Origin: DTHT01 sp037444625
GTDB lineage: Bacteria; Acidobacteriota; Terriglobia; Bryobacterales; Bryobacteraceae
Assembly: GCA_037444625.1 (NCBI GenBank)
Contig: JBBIMA010000006.1
Span: 1-64,000 of the forward strand
Length of the DNA: 64,000 bases
Reading direction: 5' to 3'
A model generated the notes under the pieces. The model had not been told where the DNA came from. It saw only the letters and a program-made list of their open reading frames with translations, and searched no databases. Of this stretch, positions 19,488 to 27,013 are shown in pieces (position 1 is the stretch's first letter; every line of letters starts with the position of its first letter). A program made the translations under genes and the position numbers.

Positions 19488-20327
19488 TTAGCGCAGCAAA
19501 TCCTCCAGTTGCAGGCGGGCGTCGGTGCGGGCGTCCCGGTACTTGACGATCACAGGAGTGTAGAGCGACAGGCCCCAGTCGCGGCCGGGCCCTTTGGCCA
19601 CCGCCCGCGCTCCGGGCACCACCACCGCCTCCTCGGGAATGACCAGCGGCTGCTCCTGGCCGGCCGAGTAAACGGCGCCGCGCACCAGATCGTAGACCGG
19701 CGTCGAACGGGTCAGGATCACCCCCGCGGCCAGCACCGCCCTGCGCTTGACGACCGCCCCTTCGTACACCCCGCAGTTGCCCCCTACCAGCACTTCGTCC
19801 TCGATGACGACCGGCAGCGCGCCCACCGGTTCGAGCACCCCGCCGATCTGCGCGCCGGCCGAGATGTGGCAGTTGCGGCCCACCTGGGCGCAACTGCCGA
19901 TCAAGGCATGCGAATCCACCATCGTGCCTTCGCCCACCCAAGCGCCGGCGTTGATGTACATGGGCGGCATGCAAGTCACGCCCCGGCCCAGGTAGCAGCC
20001 GTCGCGGATGGAGGAGCCGCCCGGAACCAGGCGCACGCCGGAGTGCGGGGTCAGCCGCCTGACCGGCCAGGTGGACTTGTCGAAGAACGGCTGGCGCGAG
20101 GCGTCCACGCTCATGTCCACCAGCACGCCCATGCGAAAGCCCAGCAGAATGCCTTTCTTCACCCAGGCATTGACCCGCCAGCCGCTGGGCGAAGCGGGGT
20201 CGGGCTGGGCGGCTCGCACGCGCCCTTCGTTGAGCGCCTGCTTGAAGCGCGCGAACAGCCGGAAGTCCTCCTCGCTGTAGGACTCGGGCTTCGCTTCGTA
20301 GAGCCGTTCGATTTCAGCTTCCAGCAT
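19488..20327 (-). CDS. dapD: Tetrahydrodipicolinate N-succinyltransferase DapD
   Basis: Transfers succinyl from succinyl-CoA to tetrahydrodipicolinate in the succinylase branch of DAP/lysine synthesis. The 279-residue protein has the helical N-terminal domain (EIERLYEAKPESY), then a left-handed beta-helix of hexapeptide repeats (VGEGTMVDSHALIGSCAQVG, then NCHISAGAQIGGVLEP). The C-terminal part includes VYSAGQEQPLVIPEEAVVVPGARAV. It is the last gene of the lysine operon, and its start overlaps the dapA stop by 14 bp. A succinylase-type enzyme fits the M20 desuccinylase at the head of the operon. Confidence 0.95.
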   Translation of the reverse strand: MLEAEIERLYEAKPESYSEEDFRLFARFKQALNEGRVRAAQPDPASPSGWRVNAWVKKGILLGFRMGVLVDMSVDASRQPFFDKSTWPVRRLTPHSGVRLVPGGSSIRDGCYLGRGVTCMPPMYINAGAWVGEGTMVDSHALIGSCAQVGRNCHISAGAQIGGVLEPVGALPVVIEDEVLVGGNCGVYEGAVVKRRAVLAAGVILTRSTPVYDLVRGAVYSAGQEQPLVIPEEAVVVPGARAVAKGPGRDWGLSLYTPVIVKYRDARTDARLQLEDLLR

Positions 20328-21216
20328 GCGCGCCTTTGGCCTCCGTCAGGCCCGCTTCCGCCAAGACCTTCTCGATGCGCGCCCAGGTCTCCGGCCGCGG
20401 CGGCGTCAGAGGCAGCCGCCAAACCGGGGCCAGCAGGCCCATGCGGGCCAGGGCGGCCTTGACGGGAATGGGGTTGGACTCGATGAAGTTGGCCTCCATC
20501 AGCGGCAGGTACTTGTAGTAGAGCGGCCGGGCGGCGGCGAAATCGCCCGCCAGGCACAGGCGCACCAGCCGGGTCATCTCGGCCGGAATCTGATTGGAGA
20601 CGACCGAAATCACCCCCCGCCCGCCCAGGGCGATCAGCGGCAGCGTCACCGCGTCGTCGCCCGAGAGCACGGCGAAGCGCTCGGGAACCAGGCGCAGGAT
20701 CGCCGCCATCTGGGCGATGTTGCCCGAGGCCTCCTTGATGCCCACGATGTTGTCAATCTCGGCCAGCCGCCGCACGGTGGGCGGCTCGACGTTGACTCCC
20801 GTGCGTCCCTGCACGCTGTAGACCACGATGGGCAATCGGGTGGCCGCGGCCAGCGCCTTGTAATGCTGGTAAAGACCCTCCTGGGTCGGCTTGTTGTAAT
20901 AAGGGGTCACCGAGAGCAGGCCGTCCACTTTGAGCGCTTCCAGCTCGCGGGCCAGTTCGATCACCTCGGCCGTGTTGTAGCCTCCGCAGCCGGCCAGCAC
21001 CGGCGCGCGCCCGGCGGCCTCCTGGAGGGTGATCTCGACCACGCGCAGATGCTCGGCCCGCGTCAGGGTCGGATTCTCGCCCGTGGTGCCGCAGGGCACC
21101 AGAAAGTCTATGCCCGCTTCCAATTGCCGGCGCAGCAGGCGGCGCAGAGCCGCCTCGTCCAGCGAGAGATCTTCCCGAAACGGCGTGACCAGCGCCGTGC
21201 CGCAACCCGTGAACAT
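20314..21216 (-). CDS. dapA: 4-hydroxy-tetrahydrodipicolinate synthase DapA
   Basis: Condenses pyruvate with aspartate semialdehyde, the first committed step to DAP. The 300-residue TIM barrel keeps all key residues at E. coli-like positions: T44/T45 in CGTTGE, Y106/Y107, Y133, R138 in the YSVQGRTG segment and the Schiff-base lysine K161 in GIKEASG. GGAGGG precedes the ATG. The dapB stop lies only 4 bp upstream. Whether lysine inhibits it cannot be judged here. Confidence 0.96.
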   Translation of the reverse strand: MFTGCGTALVTPFREDLSLDEAALRRLLRRQLEAGIDFLVPCGTTGENPTLTRAEHLRVVEITLQEAAGRAPVLAGCGGYNTAEVIELARELEALKVDGLLSVTPYYNKPTQEGLYQHYKALAAATRLPIVVYSVQGRTGVNVEPPTVRRLAEIDNIVGIKEASGNIAQMAAILRLVPERFAVLSGDDAVTLPLIALGGRGVISVVSNQIPAEMTRLVRLCLAGDFAAARPLYYKYLPLMEANFIESNPIPVKAALARMGLLAPVWRLPLTPPRPETWARIEKVLAEAGLTEAKGAHAGS

Positions 21217-21219
21217 GAC

Positions 21220-21915
21220 TTATGCCCTCCCCCAGAGAACGTCGCTGAATTCGAACAGCCCTCGTTTGCCGATGACCCAGCGGGCCGCCTTCAGCGCCCC
21301 GTGCGCGAAACCCTCCCGGCTGCGCGCCGTGTGGCGCAGGGTGAGGGTGTCGGCGGCGCCGTCAAAACCGATCTCATGCACGCCCGGATGCCGGCCGGCG
21401 CGGGTCGAACTGAGGTGAATGGGACGGCGGTAGCCGGCCTTCTGCATTTCCTCGGCGAGCTTGAGCAGCGTGCCCGAGGGCGCGTCCTTCTTGGCGGCGT
21501 GGTGCATCTCCCAGCCCCAGGCGCCGTAGTCCTGCTCGGCCGCCAGCAGGCGCGCCGCCTCCGCCGCCAGTCGGAAGAACACGTTTACGCCCACCGAATA
21601 GTTGGGGCTCCACACCATGCCCACGCCCGCCCGCTCGATCAGGGAACGAACGTAGTCCAGCTTCTCCAGCCAGCCGGTCGTGCCCACCACCAGGTTCACG
21701 CCCAGCGCGGCGATGCGCTCGATGTTGCCCACCGCCGTCTCGGGCGTCGAGAACTCCACCGCCACCTCGACGCCGCGAAAGTTTTCGGCCGTGATGCCGG
21801 CGAAGCCGGCGTTGTTGAACTCGTCCAGCTTGAGCGCCACCGCGAAATCATAGTCCGGGGCGAGCTGCTCGATCAGCCTGCCCATTTTGCCGTAGCCGAC
21901 GATGGCCAGTTTCAT
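21220..21915 (-). CDS. dapB: 4-hydroxy-tetrahydrodipicolinate reductase DapB
   Basis: Reduces the DapA product with NAD(P)H. The 231-residue protein has the dinucleotide loop GYGKMG (7-12), GTTGW (78-82) and the substrate site around HH (138-139), KK (142-143) and SGT (147-149). The length is at the short end for the family, which is usually about 245-270. I use the ATG at 21915. An in-frame TTG at 21936 would add seven residues before the Rossmann strand. It is 58 bp after lysC and 3 bp before dapA. Confidence 0.95.
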   Translation of the reverse strand: MKLAIVGYGKMGRLIEQLAPDYDFAVALKLDEFNNAGFAGITAENFRGVEVAVEFSTPETAVGNIERIAALGVNLVVGTTGWLEKLDYVRSLIERAGVGMVWSPNYSVGVNVFFRLAAEAARLLAAEQDYGAWGWEMHHAAKKDAPSGTLLKLAEEMQKAGYRRPIHLSSTRAGRHPGVHEIGFDGAADTLTLRHTARSREGFAHGALKAARWVIGKRGLFEFSDVLWGRA

Positions 21916-21973
21916 GGGAAAACCCCCGATCCGCAAGCCGTCCCGCGCGGCCCGCCGGGGCCGCCTCGCGGTT

Positions 21974-23344
21974 TCAAGCGAACACCTCCGGATCCAGCTC
22001 CTGGAAGAACTCGCGATGCAAGGCCTGGACGGCGCGCGGGGCGTCCTCGTCGGCCACCACCAGGCTCAGATTGCGCAGCGAGGCGCCCTGAGAGATCATG
22101 CGCACGTTGACGTCGCTCAGGGCGCCGAAGGCGCGGGCCGCAATGCCCGGCGTGTAGCGGATGTTGTCTCCCACCAGGCAGATGATGGCCTGCTCGTGCT
22201 CGACGCCCACCTGGGCGAACTCGCCCAGCCGCCGGCAAATCTCATCCAGCCGCTGGGTGCTGTCAATGGTGAGCGAGACGCTGACTTCGGAAGTGGCCAG
22301 CAAGTCCACCGGCGTCTCGCACTGATCGAAGACTTCGAAGATCCGCCGCAGGAAGCCGTACGCCATGAGCATGCGGGTGGAATGCACTTCCACCACCGTG
22401 ATGCGGCGCTTGCAGGCGATGGATTTCACCGGGTTCGAGCAGGCCGGAGGCTGGGCCACGATGCGCGTGCCGGGCGCTTCCGGCCGGCGCGAGTTCAGGA
22501 TCAGCACCGGAATGTTCTTTTCCACCGCGGGCAGCACGGTGGACGGGTGCAGCACCTTGGCCCCGAAGTAGGCCAGCTCGGCCGCCTCGGCGAAGGAAAT
22601 GGTCTTGACCCGCCGGGCCTCCGGCACCAGGTTGGGATCGGCGGTGAGCATGCCGTCCACGTCGGTCCAGATCTGGATCTCTTCAGCCTGCAACCCCGCC
22701 CCCACCAAGGAGGCGGTGAAGTCCGATCCGCCCCGGCCCAGCGTGGTGGTGACGCCGTCTTCGGTGGCGCCGATGAAGCCGCCCAGCACGACCACGCGAT
22801 CGCGGGCCAGCGGAGGAATGGCGCGCGCCAGACGCTCGTAGGTCTGCGCGTAAAGCGGCGCGGCCTGGGTGTGACGCCGGTCGGTGACGATGAGCCGGCG
22901 GGCATCCACCTGCTCGGCGGCGATGCCCGCTCCCCTCAGCGCGGCCGCCAGGATGCGGCTGGAGAGCCGCTCGCCGTAGCTGGCCACGGCGTCCAGCGAG
23001 CGCGGCGTCAGCTCGCCGAGAACCGACAGCCCGCCCACCAGCTCGGCCAGTTCCCGGAAGTGCTCCTCGATGGATTGCTCGAGCCGGGCGCGTTCTTCCT
23101 CGGCGGCCGGAGCGAGGCCCTCGGCCAAATGGAAGCGGCGCAGCCGGTCCAGCCCCTCGAGCGCCTGAGCGCGGTCGCCGCGGGCCGCCTCCGCGGCCAC
23201 CGCCAGCAAGCCGTTGGTGGTCTTGCCCATGGCCGAAACCACCACCACCGGCCGCCGCTCCAGGCGGGCCCCCACGATCTCGACCACGCGGCGCAGGGCG
23301 GCCGCCGATTCCACCGACGTGCCGCCGAACTTCATCACGATCAT
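21974..23344 (-). CDS. lysC: Aspartate kinase
   Basis: Phosphorylates aspartate, the entry step for lysine, threonine and methionine. The 456-residue protein has the N-terminal kinase domain (KFGGTSV at 5-11, VVSAMGKTTNGLL, then GRGGSDFTASLV). Two ACT domains occupy roughly 300-456 (VVEVHSTRMLMAYGFLRRIFE and ICLVGDNIRYTPGIAARAF). The layout is that of monofunctional lysine-sensitive aspartokinases. It overlaps the asd stop by four bases. Control by lysine is likely at two levels: ACT-domain feedback and the riboswitch ahead of the operon. Confidence 0.96.
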   Translation of the reverse strand: MIVMKFGGTSVESAAALRRVVEIVGARLERRPVVVVSAMGKTTNGLLAVAAEAARGDRAQALEGLDRLRRFHLAEGLAPAAEEERARLEQSIEEHFRELAELVGGLSVLGELTPRSLDAVASYGERLSSRILAAALRGAGIAAEQVDARRLIVTDRRHTQAAPLYAQTYERLARAIPPLARDRVVVLGGFIGATEDGVTTTLGRGGSDFTASLVGAGLQAEEIQIWTDVDGMLTADPNLVPEARRVKTISFAEAAELAYFGAKVLHPSTVLPAVEKNIPVLILNSRRPEAPGTRIVAQPPACSNPVKSIACKRRITVVEVHSTRMLMAYGFLRRIFEVFDQCETPVDLLATSEVSVSLTIDSTQRLDEICRRLGEFAQVGVEHEQAIICLVGDNIRYTPGIAARAFGALSDVNVRMISQGASLRNLSLVVADEDAPRAVQALHREFFQELDPEVFA

Positions 23345-24396
23345 GTCTGGAGCAACCCTTCCGAATGCATCAGCTCGGCGTTGAGCACCGCCGCTCCCGC
23401 CGCCCCGCGCACGGTATTGTGGCCCATGGCCACGAACTTGTAATCCAGCACCGCACAGGCGCGCAAGCGCCCCACGAAGACCGTCATGCCCCGCTCCCGT
23501 TCGACGTCGCGGCGCGGCTGCGGGCGATCGCGCTCGGCCAGATAGACGACCGGGCGGGCGGGAGCGCTGGGCAAGCCGCGCTCTTGCGGCAGCCCGCGGA
23601 AGCAGGCGAAGGCGGCCAGCAGATCCTCCGGGCGGGGCTTGGCCTCCAGCTCGACTGAAACGGTCTCGGTATGGCCTTCGGTGACCGGCACTCGATTGCA
23701 GTGCGCGCTGATGCGGGCGGGCAGCGGCTCGATCCCCTCGCCCGTGAACCGGCCGAGGATCTTCAGCGGCTCGCTCTCCACTTTTTCCTCTTCGCCGCCG
23801 ATGAAGGGGATGACGTTGGCGTTGATGTCCATGGCGGGCACGCCCGGATAACCCGCTCCGGAGATGGCCTGCATCGAGGTCACCAGGACGCGCCGGATGC
23901 CGAAGGGCTTCAGGGGGGCCAGGGCCAGCGCCAGCACCACGGTGGTGCAGTTAGGGTTGGTGACGATCAGCCCGCTCCAGCCGCGGCGGCGGCGTTGGAG
24001 GGGCGCCAGACCGAGATGCTCCGGATTGATCTCCGGAATCAACAGCGGCACGTCCGGCTCCATGCGATGGTTCTTCGAGTTGGAGACCACGAAGTGGCCG
24101 GCCTGAGCGAAGGCGCGCTCGATCTCGGTGGCCACCGAGGCGTCCATGGCCGAGAACAGCAGGCGCGGGGCGTTGCCCGGCCGGCACTCCTCGACCGTCA
24201 GCTCGCGCACGGCCTCGGGCATCTCGCCCTCCAGCCGCCAGGCGGTCGCCTCGCCGTATTTCTTACCGGCTGAGCGATCGCTGGCGCCCAGCCATTTGAC
24301 CTCGAACCAAGGGTGAGCGTCGAGGAACTTGACGAAACTCTGGCCCACCATGCCGGTGGCGCCCAGGATGCCGACTTCGATTTTTCCTTGCTTCAT
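23341..24396 (-). CDS. asd: Aspartate-semialdehyde dehydrogenase
   Basis: Reduces aspartyl phosphate to the semialdehyde. The 351-residue product begins MKQGKIEVGILGATGMVGQ with the NADP-binding loop GATGMVG (13-19). The catalytic cysteine is C150 in NPNCTT, and the active-site histidine is in the ISAHCNRVP segment near residue 247. Length and motif wording match the archaeal/fungal-type branch rather than the E. coli branch. The ATG at 24396 lies inside the ATGA overlap with the dapE-like stop. The longer open frame upstream is not needed. It is also coupled to lysC by a four-base overlap. Confidence 0.95.
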   Translation of the reverse strand: MKQGKIEVGILGATGMVGQSFVKFLDAHPWFEVKWLGASDRSAGKKYGEATAWRLEGEMPEAVRELTVEECRPGNAPRLLFSAMDASVATEIERAFAQAGHFVVSNSKNHRMEPDVPLLIPEINPEHLGLAPLQRRRRGWSGLIVTNPNCTTVVLALALAPLKPFGIRRVLVTSMQAISGAGYPGVPAMDINANVIPFIGGEEEKVESEPLKILGRFTGEGIEPLPARISAHCNRVPVTEGHTETVSVELEAKPRPEDLLAAFACFRGLPQERGLPSAPARPVVYLAERDRPQPRRDVERERGMTVFVGRLRACAVLDYKFVAMGHNTVRGAAGAAVLNAELMHSEGLLQT

Positions 24397-25409
24397 TGTT
24401 CTGTTTCCTCCGAGAGCCGCCGCACCAGGGCCTTGTAGATCCGGACCGCTTCGAAGAGCTGGGCCTTGGCGACGCGTTCCTCCAGCGTATGGGCCACGTG
24501 GATCGAGCCGGGGCCGATCAGCAAGGGCCGGCCCCAAGCGCCGCCGAAGGCCGGAATGTCGGTGGTGAAGGCCACCACGGTGGTGGGCAATCCCTCCAGC
24601 GCGTGGAGGCGCACGGCGGGAACCATCAAGACCTCGCGCAGCTCGACGCGCCCGGCGGCCGCGCCCTGGAAGGCGGCGCGGATGCCGGCGGCGTCGTCCA
24701 CCAGGCGCACCATGATTTCCGCCCGCGCCTCGTCCGGGATGACGTTGGGCGCGCGCCCGCCGGCGATGGTGCCGATGTTCAAGGTGCTCGGCCCGAGCAG
24801 CGGGTCGGAGGGCAGCTCGAGGCGGCGCACCTCGGTCAGGAAATCCAGCAGCTTGTCTATGGCCGATTCGCCCAGCTCCGGGTAGGCCGAATGCGCCATG
24901 CGGCCCTGCGCCCGGACCTCATAGCGCAAGGCCCCCTTGGATCCCAGCGCCAGCTTGTTCTCGGTCGGCTCGCCGTTGATCAACCAGCGCGAGCCGCGCC
25001 CCGAGCGGGCCGCCGCCAGGGCGCCCGCGCTGTTGCGCTCCTCGCCCACCACGAACAGCAGGGCGAAGTCGCGCCGGCCCTCGGCCAGCAGCCCTTCGGC
25101 CGCCTGGATCATGGCGGCCATGATGCCCTTGGCGTCGCAGGCCCCGCGGCCCCAGATGAACTGTTCGTCCTCGCGCGAAGGGATGTGCGGCGGCACGGTG
25201 TCCATGTGGGTGGAGAGCGTGACCCGCGGCCGGCCCCAAACGGCCAGGACGTTGAAACGCTCGGGCTCGACCTCCAGGCGCTCGACCCGCCCGCCGGTGC
25301 GAGCAGCCAGTCCGCCCAGCCGTCCAAGCAGGTACAGGCCCACTTCCTTTTCCTGGTTGGTGACCGACGGGATGTCCACCAGCGCGCGCGTCAGCTCGAC
25401 AACGTTCAT
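24393..25409 (-). CDS. dapE: M20-family metallohydrolase, probable succinyl-DAP desuccinylase
   Basis: The 338-residue dinuclear zinc hydrolase has H68 and D70 in THMD, the bridging D92 in GACDAKG and the catalytic/ligand pair E123/E124 in VGEERN, with a dimerisation domain between. The M20 family includes ArgE, DapE and LysK, and sequence alone does not separate them cleanly. Its place at the head of an operon with dapD makes N-succinyl-L,L-DAP the likely substrate. The start is taken as the ATG at 25409 (a TTG lies at 25418). No clear Shine-Dalgarno is visible, which matters because the riboswitch ends about 40 bases upstream. Confidence 0.85.
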   Translation of the reverse strand: MNVVELTRALVDIPSVTNQEKEVGLYLLGRLGGLAARTGGRVERLEVEPERFNVLAVWGRPRVTLSTHMDTVPPHIPSREDEQFIWGRGACDAKGIMAAMIQAAEGLLAEGRRDFALLFVVGEERNSAGALAAARSGRGSRWLINGEPTENKLALGSKGALRYEVRAQGRMAHSAYPELGESAIDKLLDFLTEVRRLELPSDPLLGPSTLNIGTIAGGRAPNVIPDEARAEIMVRLVDDAAGIRAAFQGAAAGRVELREVLMVPAVRLHALEGLPTTVVAFTTDIPAFGGAWGRPLLIGPGSIHVAHTLEERVAKAQLFEAVRIYKALVRRLSEETEQ

Positions 25410-25450
25410 AGCGACCAACGGATGGGAAGCGCCGACGGAAGGCAGGCCCT

Positions 25451-25662
25451 CGGTAGCGCTCCATCCGCACCTCCGCGGATGACAGTGGGCCGGTGTTGAC
25501 CGGACCCCCCAACCGCCGCCGCGACCGGCTGCCGGCGGCGATTTCGGCGGATTCCCGCGCCGCCCGCAACGGCCGGCGCGGTTCGAAGCCCCTTTCGCGC
25601 GAGCCTCCGAAGCCGCTCGGAACCGCCGGCCCGCCTACTGATGGCCTCCGCTCCTCTATCCG
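25451..25662 (-). promoter_or_regulatory. Lysine riboswitch (L-box) ahead of the DAP operon
   Basis: On the minus strand the L-box core elements occur in order. AGGAGCG follows the 5' P1 strand (25649-25655). Next come GAAAGGGG (25589-25596), CGCCGAA (25543-25549), CTGTCA (25480-25485) and TGGAGCG (25457-25463). P1 is CGG-A-TAG (25656-25662) with CTACCG (25451-25456), leaving one bulged A, and P5 is ATCCGC with GCGGAT. The wording follows the B. subtilis lysC leader closely. No terminator lies in the 41 bases before the start codon, so control of translation initiation or of decay is more likely. The rest of 25410-25697 holds no gene. Confidence 0.88.
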
Positions 25663-25697
25663 AGTAAATTGTCAGGATAACACGACCGCCCGGGCTT

Positions 25698-26984
25698 TCA
25701 CCGCCGCGGGCCTCCTCCCCCGATGGTGGCGTCCCAGCGGGCGTCGCCCTGCGAGCCGTAGTTGCGCGGCAGGCGGTTCCAGTCCTGGCGGGTCAGCCCG
25801 TTCAGATCCCAGACCAGCTTGCCGCCCAGCAGGGTCAGCTCGGCCTCCAGTTTCTGCGTGCCCCGCAGGCGCGCGCCGTAGACGTCCACGAAGCCGAAGC
25901 TGCCGTGGCGCAGGTTCAGCACCGCCAGGTCGGCGACGGCCCCGGGCGAGAGGTGCCCCAGATCCTCCCGGTGGATCACCTGGGCGGGACGCCAGGTGGA
26001 ACGCAGGATGACCTCCTCCAGGGGCATGCCCAAGTTGAGCATCTTCGACATCACGTTGAGCATGTCCTTCATGCCGGCGTTCATGCTGCCCACGTGCAGG
26101 TCGGTCGAGAGGGTGTCGGGCTGGAAACCCTGGCGCATGGCGGGCACGGCCTGGCGGAAGACGAAGCTGCCGCCGCCGTGGCCCAGATCGAACAGCACGC
26201 CGCGCCGGCGCGCCCCGAACAGGTAGGGCAGCACCTGCCCGTCCTCGTCCAGCATGGGCACCGCCGCCAGATAGGTGTGGGTATAGATATCGCCCGGGCG
26301 CAGCTTCTCCAGCACCAGCGTCTGGAAAGGCCGCTCGGGGCGGAAGGAGCCGAAGTCCACCATCACCGGCAGGCCGGCCAGGCGGCCGGCCTCCAGGGCC
26401 CGGTCCACCGCGGTCCAATCGGGCGCGGCGTAGTGCGCGGTCTTGATGCCCACGACCAACCCCGGGTAGCGCCGGGCGGTCTCGGCGGTCGCCTTGGGAT
26501 CCATGTCGGAGACGTCCTGTTCGATCTTGCCGCCGCCCATGCCGTGGCCCACGATGTTGAGCATGGCCAGCACGCGGGTGCGCGCCCGGTCAATCACCCG
26601 GTCTTTGAAATCCGGGAAATTGCGCCAGCCCGAGCTGCCCGCGTCCACCACCGTGGTGACGCCGCTGCGCAAGGTGTGGCCGTCGGGATAGACGCTCAGG
26701 TCGCCGCAGTAAGCGCCGCGCATGCCCGTGCCCGCGTAGACGTGCACATGGATGTCCACCAGGCCGGGCGTGACGTAGAGGCCGGTGACGTCCACCGTTT
26801 TCACGGCTCGCGCGGCGGAGAGGTCCGCCTCGACGGCCGCGATGCGGCCGTCCTTGACGGCCACGTCGCGCCGGCCGTTGATTTGATTCTTCGGGTCAAT
26901 CACATGGCCGCCCTTGAGCAGCAGATCGAACTCGGGCTGTGCGGCGGCCGCCAGGGCGATGGAAAGCAACAAGAGCGCCTTCAT
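25698..26984 (-). CDS. Exported amidohydrolase/deacetylase-family metallohydrolase
   Basis: A 428-residue protein with a Sec signal (ALLLLSIALAAAAQ) and the amidohydrolase fold. The N-terminal beta-sandwich part has GGHVIDPKN, the metal pair H79/H81 is in DIHVHVY, a probable carboxylated lysine lies in GIKTAHY near residue 182, and SPGAVADLAVL near the C-terminus is the returning sandwich. It most resembles the dihydroorotase-like amidohydrolase/deacetylase group. The substrate is unknown but extracytoplasmic. The start at 26984 avoids overlap with the divergent TPP-enzyme gene. It ends 36 bp before the riboswitch and is on the same strand as the lysine operon. Confidence 0.85.
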   Translation of the reverse strand: MKALLLLSIALAAAAQPEFDLLLKGGHVIDPKNQINGRRDVAVKDGRIAAVEADLSAARAVKTVDVTGLYVTPGLVDIHVHVYAGTGMRGAYCGDLSVYPDGHTLRSGVTTVVDAGSSGWRNFPDFKDRVIDRARTRVLAMLNIVGHGMGGGKIEQDVSDMDPKATAETARRYPGLVVGIKTAHYAAPDWTAVDRALEAGRLAGLPVMVDFGSFRPERPFQTLVLEKLRPGDIYTHTYLAAVPMLDEDGQVLPYLFGARRRGVLFDLGHGGGSFVFRQAVPAMRQGFQPDTLSTDLHVGSMNAGMKDMLNVMSKMLNLGMPLEEVILRSTWRPAQVIHREDLGHLSPGAVADLAVLNLRHGSFGFVDVYGARLRGTQKLEAELTLLGGKLVWDLNGLTRQDWNRLPRNYGSQGDARWDATIGGGGPRR

Positions 26985-27013
26985 AAGGCTGATTGTAGTA
27001 GGATGAGGCGGCG

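Noticed and set aside
25575..25600. GGTTCGAAGCC resembling a tRNA T-arm
   Set aside because: No acceptor stem, anticodon arm or D-arm can be built around it, and it is part of the lysine riboswitch arms.
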